Origin: Pseudomonas umsongensis
GTDB lineage: Bacteria; Pseudomonadota; Gammaproteobacteria; Pseudomonadales; Pseudomonadaceae
Assembly: GCF_002236105.1 (NCBI RefSeq)
Contig: NZ_NIWU01000001.1
Span: 248,001 to 312,000 of the forward strand
Direction: 5' to 3'
DNA: 64,000 nucleotides
The notes under the pieces were generated by a model. That model made no database searches. It worked only from the letters and a program-made list of their open reading frames with translations, and was not told the origin of the DNA. The translations under genes and the position numbers were made by a program. The first letter of the stretch is position 1; each line of letters starts with the position of its first letter. Of the stretch, positions 50,397 to 59,074 are shown piece by piece.

Positions 50397-51299
50397 ATGA
50401 ACGCCAATAAAGAAAAAGTAGTCGTGGTGGGTGCCGGTCTGATGGGCACCGGTATTGCCCATGCGTTCGCAAGCGCAGGTTTCAATACGCTGTTGGTCGA
50501 TACCAATGCCGTCTCGTTGACGAACGCCCGGGCAAGCATCGAAAAGATCCTTGCCGATGGCGTGCGTCTGGGCAAGGTCAGCGAAGAACAAGCGCAGCAA
50601 TCGCTGGCCAATCTGCTGACGTGTAGCGACTTGAGCGAAGCTGCGATGGGGGCCAACTGGCTGGTGGAGACGGTCTCCGAACAGTTGGCGGTGAAGAAGG
50701 CGGTGATTGGCCAGGCGGCGCCGCTGCTGGCGGCGGATGCCATTATTGCCACCAATACGTCGGCCCTCAGCGTGACCGAGATTGCGGCGTCGGTGGACTG
50801 TGCCGATCGCGTGATCGGCATGCACTTCTTCAACCCCGTGCACAAAATGAAACTGGTGGAGTTGGTGCGTGGTTTGGCCACCAGCGATGAAGTGGTGGCG
50901 CGCACTCGCACCCTGTGCGAGCAGATCAGTAAAACCTCGATCGTGGTCAATGAGTCGCCAGGACTGACCACCAGTCGCATGTCTGCGCTGCTGGGCAACG
51001 AGGCGATGTGGATGCTGCAGGAAGGCACCGCAACCGCCGAGGACATCGACACGGCGCTGCGCCTGGGCTTCAACCACCCGATGGGTCCATTGGAATTGGG
51101 AGACTTGACCGGCTGGGACACGCGGCTGTCGGTACTGCGTTATTTGCACCAGACCTTGGGCGAAAAATTTCGACCTTGCCCGCTGATCATCAAAATGGTC
51201 GCCGCCGGACGACTGGGGCGCAAGTCAGGACACGGGGTTTACCGCTATGAAGAGGGTAAGCAAGTACCGGGCTCGGGGCTCAAGGCGAGTGCGCTATGA
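50397..51299 (+). CDS. ditN: 3-Hydroxyacyl-CoA dehydrogenase
   Basis: 300 residues. N-terminal NAD fold VVVVGAGLMGTGIAHAFASAG, catalytic His in GMHFFNPVHKMKLVE, and a C-terminal domain (FNHPMGPLELGDLTGWDT). The start at 50397 follows GAG at weak spacing; upstream in-frame sequence overlaps the FAH gene and is not used. Oxidises a 3-hydroxyacyl-CoA for the thiolase encoded next, with a 4-bp overlap. Confidence 0.9.
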   Translation: MNANKEKVVVVGAGLMGTGIAHAFASAGFNTLLVDTNAVSLTNARASIEKILADGVRLGKVSEEQAQQSLANLLTCSDLSEAAMGANWLVETVSEQLAVKKAVIGQAAPLLAADAIIATNTSALSVTEIAASVDCADRVIGMHFFNPVHKMKLVELVRGLATSDEVVARTRTLCEQISKTSIVVNESPGLTTSRMSALLGNEAMWMLQEGTATAEDIDTALRLGFNHPMGPLELGDLTGWDTRLSVLRYLHQTLGEKFRPCPLIIKMVAAGRLGRKSGHGVYRYEEGKQVPGSGLKASAL

Positions 51300-52471
51300 A
51301 AGACATCGTCATTGTTGATGCGGTACGTACGCCCATCGGCAAGTTCCGCGGCAGCCTTGCCGGCGTACGCGCTGATCACCTTGGGTCGTTGGTGATCAGC
51401 CGTTTGCTGGAGCGGGTCGATGTCTCGCCGACGTTGGTCGATGACGTGATCTTCGGCAATGTCACGCAAATTGGCGAACAGTCCGCCAATATTGCCCGCA
51501 CGGCGTTACTCGGCGCTGGCTGGCCGGTCACCGTTGCGGGGCTGACTATCGACCGTAAATGCGGTTCGGGTGAAGTGGCTGTGCATATGGCCGTTGGCGC
51601 CATCGCGGCGGGTGCCGCCGATATTGTGGTGGCCGGTGGCGCGGAAAACATGAGTCGCGTGCCCATGGGCAGTAACCGTGAGATCCACGGCGCGGCGTTT
51701 GGCTGGATGGCGGCGCAACGTTATGAGCTGACCAGTCAGGGGGAGGCGGCCGAGCGTATGGCTGACAAGTGGGCGCTCAGCCGCGATGCGCTGGACGATT
51801 TCGCTTTCGCCAGTCACCAGCGTGCAGCGACTGCCTGCGATGCCGGTTATTTCGATAATGAAACCATACCGGTGGTGGTTGAAGAACTCCGCGAAAAAGA
51901 GCTGTCGGAACCCGCTGGTGTGTTGCGTCAAGATGAAACCATTCGTCGTGATACGTCGCGGGAAAAACTGTCGACACTTAAAACCAGTTTTCGTCCGGAC
52001 ACCGGGCGCATCACCGCTGGTAACTCGTCGCAGATCTCCGACGGTGCGGCAGCGTTGCTGCTGATGAGTGCCGACACAGCGAAAAAGCTCGGCCTCAAAG
52101 CACGAGCGCGTGTCGTGGCCTTCACCACAGTCGGCTCTGACCCGACATTGATGCTCACCGGCCCGATTGCCGCTACTCAAAAGGTACTTGCCAAGGCAGG
52201 ACTGAGTATCAATGACATTGATCTGTTTGAGGTCAACGAAGCTTTTGCCTCCGTGCCGCTGGCCTGGATGCAGGAGACCGGTGTGCCGCACAGTAAGTTG
52301 AACGTCAATGGTGGCGCCATTGCCCTCGGACACCCATTGGGGGCCAGCGGCGCTCGCTTAATGACCACGATGTTAAATGAGCTCGAGCGCCGTGGCGGGC
52401 GTTATGGGTTGCAAGCCATTTGCTGCGCCGGTGGCATGGGCACGGCGACCATCATCGAACGGCTCGATTGA
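51296..52471 (+). CDS. ditO: Acetyl-CoA acetyltransferase (thiolase)
   Basis: 391 residues with all three thiolase motifs: nucleophilic Cys in DRKCGSGEVA, His in NGGAIALGHPLGASGAR, and Cys in CCAGGMGTA. ATGA overlap with the dehydrogenase indicates coupling. Thiolytic cleavage of a 3-oxoacyl-CoA intermediate is well supported by family and context. Unlike the ditF-like protein, it keeps the active-site Cys. Confidence 0.92.
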   Translation: MKDIVIVDAVRTPIGKFRGSLAGVRADHLGSLVISRLLERVDVSPTLVDDVIFGNVTQIGEQSANIARTALLGAGWPVTVAGLTIDRKCGSGEVAVHMAVGAIAAGAADIVVAGGAENMSRVPMGSNREIHGAAFGWMAAQRYELTSQGEAAERMADKWALSRDALDDFAFASHQRAATACDAGYFDNETIPVVVEELREKELSEPAGVLRQDETIRRDTSREKLSTLKTSFRPDTGRITAGNSSQISDGAAALLLMSADTAKKLGLKARARVVAFTTVGSDPTLMLTGPIAATQKVLAKAGLSINDIDLFEVNEAFASVPLAWMQETGVPHSKLNVNGGAIALGHPLGASGARLMTTMLNELERRGGRYGLQAICCAGGMGTATIIERLD

Positions 52472-52472
52472 G

Positions 52473-52976
52473 ATGGCTCGCTTGCCGTTGATTCCCCTGG
52501 ATGCCATGCCTGCCGCGTTGCAAGACGCGGTCGAGCGTGGTCAGAGCAGTCGCATGCTCAGCTCTACGACGCCGGTGCAGGTCTGGGCACATCGACCAAA
52601 GGTGGCGTTGGCCTGGCTGGGCTTAATGGAGAGCCTGCACAGCGACAGTCTGCTGGATGAGCGCTTGCGCGAACTGGTGCGGCTGAAAATTGCCAGCATC
52701 ACCACCTGCAAGGCCTGCCAGCTGGCGCGCAAATCCGACCGTGTGACGGATGAGGATATTGCATGCATGGCGACGGACAGCGAGTACTTCACGCCAGCCG
52801 AGCGTGCAGCGCTGCGCTACGCCGAGTTGTTTGCCAGCGATTACCTGAGCATCGATGACGAGCAATTTACTCAACTGGGCGCGTTTTTCTCCACCGCCCA
52901 AGTGGTAGAGCTTGGAATGTACTGCGCGCTGATGTTGGCGGGTGGCCGCATGACATTGGTGCAGCAGGCCTACTGA
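52473..52976 (+). CDS. Carboxymuconolactone decarboxylase/AhpD-like protein
   Basis: 167 residues, all-helical CMD fold with CxxC (TTCKACQLARKSD) as in AhpD-type proteins. Start ATG 52473 is 1 bp after the thiolase stop; an earlier in-frame start lies inside the thiolase. Could be a redox protein or a small decarboxylase or lyase. Last gene of the amidohydrolase-FAH-HADH-thiolase operon. Confidence 0.78.
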   Translation: MARLPLIPLDAMPAALQDAVERGQSSRMLSSTTPVQVWAHRPKVALAWLGLMESLHSDSLLDERLRELVRLKIASITTCKACQLARKSDRVTDEDIACMATDSEYFTPAERAALRYAELFASDYLSIDDEQFTQLGAFFSTAQVVELGMYCALMLAGGRMTLVQQAY

Positions 52977-52999
52977 GCAGGTCGCTCATCTAAAATAGT

Positions 53000-53024
53000 T
53001 GATCGAATTATTGAGAAGTGTCTA
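53000..53024 (+). promoter_or_regulatory. Shared dyad operator, copy 8 (ditQ promoter)
   Basis: TGATCGA-N11-GTGTCTA. The left half-site is degenerate but the right half, spacing and following TAATAC are conserved. It is 92 bp before the P450 start. Confidence 0.58.
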
Positions 53025-53115
53025 ATACTGTCCTGCTCAGGCCTATTATTAGCCGAAAGGTATAGCCTTCTGCAGGCTGACTCAAAAAATAATGACAATA
53101 ACAACGGAGACGATC

Positions 53116-54393
53116 ATGTCCACACCGGTACAGAGCGACCTGACCAAGGTATTTACCGACGTCGCTAGCAATTATCGCGGCACCAGTGATATCGATCTTC
53201 ACGCGACCTACAGCGAGATGCGCGCCAATTCGCCTGTGCTCCAGGACAACTTCATGGCCCGTCTGGGCGTGCCATCGATTGCCGGCCTGGATGCCAATCG
53301 ACCAACCTTTACCCTGTTCAAATACGACGATGTCATGGCCGTCATGCGTGACGCCGGTACTTTTACCAGTGGTTTTATCGCCGAAGGGCTGGGGGCGTTT
53401 TTCGATGGCCTGATCCTCACGGCAATGGATGGTGATGCTCACAAGAGCATGCGTAATCTGCTGCAACCGGTATTCATGCCGGAGACGGTCAATCGCTGGA
53501 AAGAAACCAGGATCGACCGCGTGATTCGCGAGGAATACATCAAGCCGATGGTGGCGAACAAGGGCGCCGACCTGATGGACTTCGCCCTGTATTTCCCGAT
53601 CCGGGTGATTTACTCCTTGATCGGCTTTCCTGAGGATCGCCCTGAGCAAATCGAGCAATACGCCGCCTGGGCATTGGCAATCCTGGCCGGTCCGCAAGTC
53701 GACCCGCAGAAGGCCGCCGCCGCCCGTGGCGCAGCCATGGACGCCGCGCAAGCGCTGTATGACGTAGTGAAAGTGGTGGTGGCGGAGCGTCGGGCTGCGG
53801 GTGCATCGGGGGATGATTTGATCAGCCGGCTGATCGGCGTCGAGTACCAGGGACGTTCCCTGGACGATCATGAGATCACCACCTTCGTGCGCTCACTGCT
53901 CCCGGCTGCCAGCGAAACCACGACCCGCACCTTCGGAACCTTGATGACATTGCTTTTGCAAAATCCGGATGTGCTGGAGCGGGTGCGCAATGATCGTAGC
54001 CTTGTAAACAAGGCCATTGATGAAGCGGTGCGTTTTGAGCCCGTGGCCACCTTCAAGGTGCGCCAGGCCGCCAAGGATCTGGAGATTCGCGGTGTGCCGA
54101 TCCCCAAAGGGGCAATGGTGCAATGTATCGTTACCTCCGCCAACCGCGATGAAGACGCGTTCGAAAACGCCGATAAATTTGACATCGACCGCAAACCAAA
54201 ACCTTCGTTTGGCTTCGGCTTCGGCCCACACATGTGTATCGGTCAATTCGTTGCCAAGACCGAGATCAATTGCGCACTGAATGCGATCCTCGACTTGATG
54301 CCCAATATCCGCCTTGACCCAGACAAGCCGGGGCCCCAGATCGTCGGTGCACAGCTGCGCGGTCCGCATTACCTGCATGTGTTATGGGACTGA
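53116..54393 (+). CDS. ditQ: Cytochrome P450, CYP226-like
   Basis: 425 residues, heme ligand Cys374 in FGFGFGPHMCIG. The I-helix motif is AASETTT: a Ser where the paralogue at 23374 has Gly. It matches DitQ, the P450 of dehydroabietic acid oxidation, by its place after ditN and ditO. Electrons probably come from the ferredoxin and reductase at 29341-30917. GGAG precedes the start at 53116; the upstream frame to 53092 is not favoured. Confidence 0.87.
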   Translation: MSTPVQSDLTKVFTDVASNYRGTSDIDLHATYSEMRANSPVLQDNFMARLGVPSIAGLDANRPTFTLFKYDDVMAVMRDAGTFTSGFIAEGLGAFFDGLILTAMDGDAHKSMRNLLQPVFMPETVNRWKETRIDRVIREEYIKPMVANKGADLMDFALYFPIRVIYSLIGFPEDRPEQIEQYAAWALAILAGPQVDPQKAAAARGAAMDAAQALYDVVKVVVAERRAAGASGDDLISRLIGVEYQGRSLDDHEITTFVRSLLPAASETTTRTFGTLMTLLLQNPDVLERVRNDRSLVNKAIDEAVRFEPVATFKVRQAAKDLEIRGVPIPKGAMVQCIVTSANRDEDAFENADKFDIDRKPKPSFGFGFGPHMCIGQFVAKTEINCALNAILDLMPNIRLDPDKPGPQIVGAQLRGPHYLHVLWD

Positions 54394-54426
54394 ACGGCGT
54401 CCATAACCCTCTTGTAAATCGTCTGG

Positions 54427-54463
54427 TTGAACCGCGACAGGTCTTGCGCCTGCCGCGGTTCAA
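54427..54463. terminator. Long hairpin after ditQ
   Basis: 15-bp arms TTGAACCGCGaCAGG / CCTGcCGCGGTTCAA with one mismatch and a 7-nt loop, 34 bp after the P450 stop. No T-run, so termination is not certain. Confidence 0.55.
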
Positions 54464-54505
54464 CGCATTCTGCCTCAAGGGTTTTCCCGCGCAACGGAAT
54501 TAATA

Positions 54506-54530
54506 TGAACACATTCAAAAAATGTGTTTA
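54506..54530 (+). promoter_or_regulatory. Shared dyad operator, copy 9
   Basis: TGAACAC-N11-GTGTTTA; the inner symmetry extends to AACACATT / AATGTGTT, the most perfect dyad of the set. It is 65 bp before the amidohydrolase start. Confidence 0.75.
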
Positions 54531-54594
54531 ATTAAGTCGAGATGTGCACTATGATTCAGGCACAACAACAAGCCCGAATGCGAAGGGGAAAACA

Positions 54595-55902
54595 ATGAAA
54601 GTTGAAGATCTGATTCTCGTCAGTGTCGATGACCACGCGATCGAGCCACCGAATGCTTTTGCTCGCCACATGCCTGCGCGCTTCAAGGGGCGTGAACCTC
54701 ATGTGGTCAAGAAAGGCGATCGTGACGTGTGGGTCTTCGAGGAGCAGGCCACTGGCTACATGGGCCTCAACTCCGTGGTCGGTCGACCGAAAGAGGAATA
54801 CGGCATGGAGCCGTTGGGCTACGACCAAATGCGCCGTGGTACCTGGAACATCAAGGACCGTGTCGACGACATGAACGCCAACGGCGTGCTCGGTTCATTG
54901 TGCTTTCCAACCTTCCCGGGCTTTGCCGGGCAACGCTTCCAGGTCCACGCTGACCGCGATGTGTCGATGGCAGCCATCCAGGCCTACAACGACTGGCATT
55001 TGCACGACTGGTGCAACGCAGCGCCTGGCCGCTTCATTCCGCTGATGATCGTGCCGTGGTGGGACATGAAAGCCGCCGCTGCCGAAGTGGCGCGTCTGGC
55101 GAAACAGGGCGTGCACGCGCTGTCGCTGTCGGATAACCCGGCGATTCACGGTTACCCGTCGATCCATAGCGATTACTGGGATCCACTGTGGAAGGCCTGC
55201 AGCGACAATAAAGTGGTTATCTGCTGTCATATCGGTACCGGTGTGAAAGCCCAACACGCATCGGATATGTCGCCAATCGACGCCTGGATTACCTCCATGC
55301 CGATTTCCATCGCCAACTCCGCGGCGGACTGGATCTGGGCACCGATGTGGAAGAAGTTCCCGGACCTGCGCATGGCGCTTTCCGAAGGCGGCATCGGCTG
55401 GATTCCTTACCTGTTGGAGCGCGCGGACTTCACCCACCGTCATCACAACGCGTGGACCAACTCCAACTTCGGCGGGAAGATGCCAAGTGACATCTTCAAC
55501 AAGCACTTCATCACCTGCTTTATCGAAGACAACTTCGGCCTGAAGAACCTCGACTACTTGAACGCCGACATGGTCACCTGGGAAAGCGACTACCCGCATT
55601 CTGACTGCACTTGGCCAAACTCGCCGGAAACAGCGTGGGAAGGGTTGCAGCACCTGCCAAAAGAGATGATCGACAAGGTCACTCACTTGAACGCGATGCG
55701 TGAATTCTCCTTCGATCCGTTCTCCATTCACGGTCGAGAAAACTGCACAGTCGGCGCGCTGCGGGCCCAGGCTACCCACGTCAGCATCGAGCCGGCCCTG
55801 GGCCTGGGTGGTGCCGATCATGGTCGCCACGACAACAAGCCGGTTACCTCCGGCGACATCAATGCGATGTTCGCCCAGGCTGACGCGCAAACCGCGTTGT
55901 AA
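54595..55902 (+). CDS. Amidohydrolase-2 family enzyme, distant paralogue
   Basis: 435 residues. The N-terminal metal motif reads DDHAIEP (the DxHxxEP subgroup) and the C-terminal catalytic loop reads WESDYPHSD, so the Asp lost in the other two amidohydrolases is kept here. GVKAQHAS and CCHIGTG lie mid-chain. AAGGGG precedes the start at 54595. Hydrolysis or decarboxylation of a cyclic or ring-cleaved CoA-free acid is inferred. First gene after a strong dyad operator. Confidence 0.83.
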   Translation: MKVEDLILVSVDDHAIEPPNAFARHMPARFKGREPHVVKKGDRDVWVFEEQATGYMGLNSVVGRPKEEYGMEPLGYDQMRRGTWNIKDRVDDMNANGVLGSLCFPTFPGFAGQRFQVHADRDVSMAAIQAYNDWHLHDWCNAAPGRFIPLMIVPWWDMKAAAAEVARLAKQGVHALSLSDNPAIHGYPSIHSDYWDPLWKACSDNKVVICCHIGTGVKAQHASDMSPIDAWITSMPISIANSAADWIWAPMWKKFPDLRMALSEGGIGWIPYLLERADFTHRHHNAWTNSNFGGKMPSDIFNKHFITCFIEDNFGLKNLDYLNADMVTWESDYPHSDCTWPNSPETAWEGLQHLPKEMIDKVTHLNAMREFSFDPFSIHGRENCTVGALRAQATHVSIEPALGLGGADHGRHDNKPVTSGDINAMFAQADAQTAL

Positions 55903-55913
55903 GTTGCCGCTGT

Positions 55914-55946
55914 TCCTGCAGTCGCCGGCCATCGGCGACTGCAGGA
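55914..55946. repeat. Perfect 14-bp stem hairpin
   Basis: TCCTGCAGTCGCCG-GCCAT-CGGCGACTGCAGGA between the amidohydrolase and the first acyl-CoA dehydrogenase. No T-run; it may be a decayed REP-like element or a transcript stabiliser. Confidence 0.6.
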
Positions 55947-56013
55947 GCGGTTGCCGTTCTGTGGTCGCTTCGTTCGAGGCGATTGCGCCTGTGTTCAGCG
56001 TTAGAGAGCGCAT

Positions 56014-57162
56014 ATGGCCATCAGTCAATTTACCTACAGCAACATCCCCCCCGAGGCTGAAGCGCTTCGTGCAGAAGTGCGGGCGTTCATCCATGACACG
56101 CTGGCCGATTACCCGCCGACCTTGAGTGCTCAATCCTGGATGGGCTTCAGCGCCGAGTTCAGCAAGAAGCTTGGGTCCCGGGGCTGGGTCGGCATGGCCT
56201 TGCCCAAGGCTTATGGTGGCGCCGAGGCGGGGCCCTTTGCCCGATATGTGATTATCGAAGAGTTGCTGGCTGCCGGTGCACCGGTATCGGCCCACTGGAT
56301 CGCCGACCGCCAAAGCGGTCCGCTGATCAATCGCTTCGGTACCGAGCAACAAAAACAGTATTACCTGCCAGCCATTTGCCGGGGTGAAAGCTACTTCTGC
56401 ATTGGCATGAGCGAGCCCAACTCAGGCTCCGACCTGGCTTCGATCAAGAGTACCGCCGTCCGTGAGGGCGATAGCTGGCTGGTCAATGGCCAGAAGGTCT
56501 GGACCACCAACGCCCATCATTCGCAGTACATGATTGCCCTGGTGCGTACCGGTGAAAAACAGGAGGCCCGTCACGAGGGCATGTCGCAATTCATTGTCGA
56601 CCTGAGCCTGCCCGGCATCACCATCCGACCCATTCGAGACCTGGCCGGTGGCGAGCATTTCAACGAAGTGTTTTTCGACAATGTGCGGTTGCCGGCTGAT
56701 GCCTTGATCGGTACTGAAGGCAAAGGCTGGGATCAAGTGACCGCCGAACTGGCCTTCGAGCGTAGCGGCCCTGAACGGTTCCTCAGCTGCATGGCGCTGC
56801 TGAAAACCCTGATCGATGCGCTGGGCAAGACCCCCAACGCGTTACAGGCGCGAGAAATCGGGCGTCTTTCGGCCAAGCTGCTGACCCTGCGCAACATGTC
56901 ATTGTCGGTTACGGCACAGCTGGCAGCGGGTGAGCACCCAGCCTGGGCGGCTTCCTGCGTGAAAGACCTCGGCAATGCCTTTGAACAGGAAATCCCCGAG
57001 GTTGCCCAGCTGCTGCTGGAAACCGAGCCACGGCAAGACGGCGGCAGCGAACATGCCCGGGTACTCGCCTACCTGACTCAGATGGCGCCCTCGTTCTCAC
57101 TGCGCGGGGGCACTCGTGAAATTCTGCGCGGCATCATTGCCCGCGGCCTGGGGTTGCGATAA
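56014..57162 (+). CDS. Acyl-CoA dehydrogenase, subunit-like (A)
   Basis: 382 residues, full ACAD domain set. FAD/substrate segments are YFCIGMSEPNSGSDLASIKS and GQKVWTTNAH; the C-terminus reads LRGGTREILRGIIARGLG. Its stop overlaps the next ACAD start (TAATG). Adjacent, coupled ACAD genes of this sort form heterotetramers in steroid degradation (FadE pairs), so a heteromeric enzyme is likely. Oxidises an acyl-CoA of the degraded terpenoid. Confidence 0.87.
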   Translation: MAISQFTYSNIPPEAEALRAEVRAFIHDTLADYPPTLSAQSWMGFSAEFSKKLGSRGWVGMALPKAYGGAEAGPFARYVIIEELLAAGAPVSAHWIADRQSGPLINRFGTEQQKQYYLPAICRGESYFCIGMSEPNSGSDLASIKSTAVREGDSWLVNGQKVWTTNAHHSQYMIALVRTGEKQEARHEGMSQFIVDLSLPGITIRPIRDLAGGEHFNEVFFDNVRLPADALIGTEGKGWDQVTAELAFERSGPERFLSCMALLKTLIDALGKTPNALQAREIGRLSAKLLTLRNMSLSVTAQLAAGEHPAWAASCVKDLGNAFEQEIPEVAQLLLETEPRQDGGSEHARVLAYLTQMAPSFSLRGGTREILRGIIARGLGLR

Positions 57163-58235
57163 TGCGCGAGATATTTGAAACGACGATTGAACGCCTGTTC
57201 GCCGATTTGGCGACGCCCGCTTATGTGATGAGGTGTGAAGGCGGGGAATGGCCGGCGGATTTATGGGCCGCGCTGGATGAGTCGGGCTTCTCTTTGGCGG
57301 GTGTCAGCGAAGCGCTGGGCGGAGCCGAAGCCAGTTGGTCTGATATGTATGTGCTGGTGCGTGCCGCCGGACGCTTTTCCGTTCCGGCCCCAATAGGTGA
57401 GGCCTTGCTGGCCAACTGGCTGCTGAGCAAGTCAGGCCTGGAGGGGAGGGCTGGTGCGCTGAGCATGGCTGCCAATGCCAATCTGGTGCTCGATGGCGAG
57501 CGCGTTAATGGCACCGCCTATTCGGTACCTTGGGGGCGTAATGTCGAAGAGGTTGTCGCGATTGCCAACAGCTCAACGGGGGTTCCGCATGTGGTTTTGC
57601 TATCGCGTAGCGCTGCCAGTGAACTCACGCTCAGTCTGAATGTGGCTGGCGAACCGCGTGATGACCTGGGTTTCAACAGCGCCCAGGTACTGGCGCAAGC
57701 GCCGCTGCCCAACGGGTTCGACGCCAATGTCCTGGAATTGGGCGGCGCGATGCTGCGCGCGGCGCAGACTGCCGGGGCATTGCATGCGCTATTGGACATG
57801 ACTGCCAACTATGCCGGGGAACGCAAACAATTCGGCAAGGCCATCGGCTCGTTCCAGGCCATTCAACAGCAACTGGCGGTATTCGCGGAACAAGCCGCCG
57901 CCGCCGGGATTGCCGCCGAGGCTGCCTTCGTGGAATCGCGTTGTGGACTCGCCACGTTGACCATTGCGGCCGCAAAAATCAGCACGGCAGAAGCGGCCAG
58001 TGTTGGCGCCGGCTTTGCCCATTCGGTGCATGGTGCCATTGGCTTTACCGAGGAATATCCCCTGCATTTGCTCACCCGGCGGTTGTGGGCGTGGCGCAGC
58101 GAATTCGGATCGGCCAGCCTTTGGAGCCAACGCCTGGGCGTCCGGGTCTGCCAGGGTGGAAGCGAAGGGTACTGGCCGTTACTGACAGGTCATGGCCAAC
58201 ATTCATTAACCCGACTTGTGAGTGATCCGGTATGA
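57162..58235 (+). CDS. Acyl-CoA dehydrogenase, subunit-like (B)
   Basis: 357 residues, ACAD fold but divergent. The usual MSEP-G-GSD active segment is not present, and the chain lacks a C-terminal GGT-EI segment. GERKQFGKAIGSFQAIQQQLA marks the C-terminal helical domain. This pattern fits the non-catalytic or half-site partner of a heteromeric ACAD. It overlaps the enoyl-CoA hydratase gene by 4 bp (ATGA). Confidence 0.83.
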   Translation: MREIFETTIERLFADLATPAYVMRCEGGEWPADLWAALDESGFSLAGVSEALGGAEASWSDMYVLVRAAGRFSVPAPIGEALLANWLLSKSGLEGRAGALSMAANANLVLDGERVNGTAYSVPWGRNVEEVVAIANSSTGVPHVVLLSRSAASELTLSLNVAGEPRDDLGFNSAQVLAQAPLPNGFDANVLELGGAMLRAAQTAGALHALLDMTANYAGERKQFGKAIGSFQAIQQQLAVFAEQAAAAGIAAEAAFVESRCGLATLTIAAAKISTAEAASVGAGFAHSVHGAIGFTEEYPLHLLTRRLWAWRSEFGSASLWSQRLGVRVCQGGSEGYWPLLTGHGQHSLTRLVSDPV

Positions 58236-59032
58236 GCCCGTTTCTTCAGATAGAGCGCGATGGCGGTGTCGTCACTGTGCGCATGAACCATCCCGAAACC
58301 CGCAACGCGTTGACGACGCCCGAGCAAATTCAGGAGTTTGTCGACCTCTGTGCCCAATTACGTCGCGACCCAACGGTGCGGGTCATGGTGCTCACCGGTA
58401 ATGGCAGCGCCTTTTGTGCCGGTGGCAACGTCAAGGACATGCATGAGCGTGGCGGCATCTTCGCTGGCTCGCCTTATGAGCTGCGCAACACCTACCGTGA
58501 TGGCATTCAACGTATTCCCCTGGCGATCTACGAGTTGGATATCCCGGTGATCGCCGCGGTCAACGGCCCAGCGATTGGTGCGGGCCTGGATCTGGCGTGC
58601 ATGTGCGACATCCGGCTGGCGGCACCCAAGGCGATCTTCGCCGAGAGTTTTGTGCGCCTGGGCATTGTTCCGGGTGACGGCGGCGCCTGGCTGTTGCCGC
58701 GCATCATCGGCATCCCGAAAGCCAGCCTGATGGCGTTTACCGGTGACGCTATCGATGCTGCAAAAGCGCTGGAATGGGGCCTGGTAGAGCAGGTCTGCAC
58801 CCATGAAACCCTGCAGTCGGAAGCGCAAGCCTTGGCGCGGCGGATCGCCAGCAACCCGGGCCATGCGTTGCGGCTGTGCAAGCGCCTGCTGCGCGAAGGC
58901 CAACATATGCGTCTCGACTCGCTACTGGAGTTGTCTGCCGCATACCAGGCACTCGCCCATCACACCGAAGACCATCAGGAAGCGGTGGCCGCTTTTGTCG
59001 ATAAGCGCGAGCCGCAATACCGGGACCGCTGA
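58232..59032 (+). CDS. Enoyl-CoA hydratase/isomerase
   Basis: 266 residues, crotonase fold. Oxyanion loops are AFCAGGNVKDMHERGG and VNGPAIGAGLDLACMCDIRLA. The catalytic loop reads FVRLGIVPGDGGAWLLPR, as in the subgroup with Asp after PG. It is coupled to the preceding ACAD. Hydrates the enoyl-CoA made by the heteromeric ACAD (inference). Confidence 0.88.
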   Translation: MSPFLQIERDGGVVTVRMNHPETRNALTTPEQIQEFVDLCAQLRRDPTVRVMVLTGNGSAFCAGGNVKDMHERGGIFAGSPYELRNTYRDGIQRIPLAIYELDIPVIAAVNGPAIGAGLDLACMCDIRLAAPKAIFAESFVRLGIVPGDGGAWLLPRIIGIPKASLMAFTGDAIDAAKALEWGLVEQVCTHETLQSEAQALARRIASNPGHALRLCKRLLREGQHMRLDSLLELSAAYQALAHHTEDHQEAVAAFVDKREPQYRDR

Positions 59033-59074
59033 TTACTCATTGCCAACAACAAGAATCGATCTGGAGTAAGCAAG

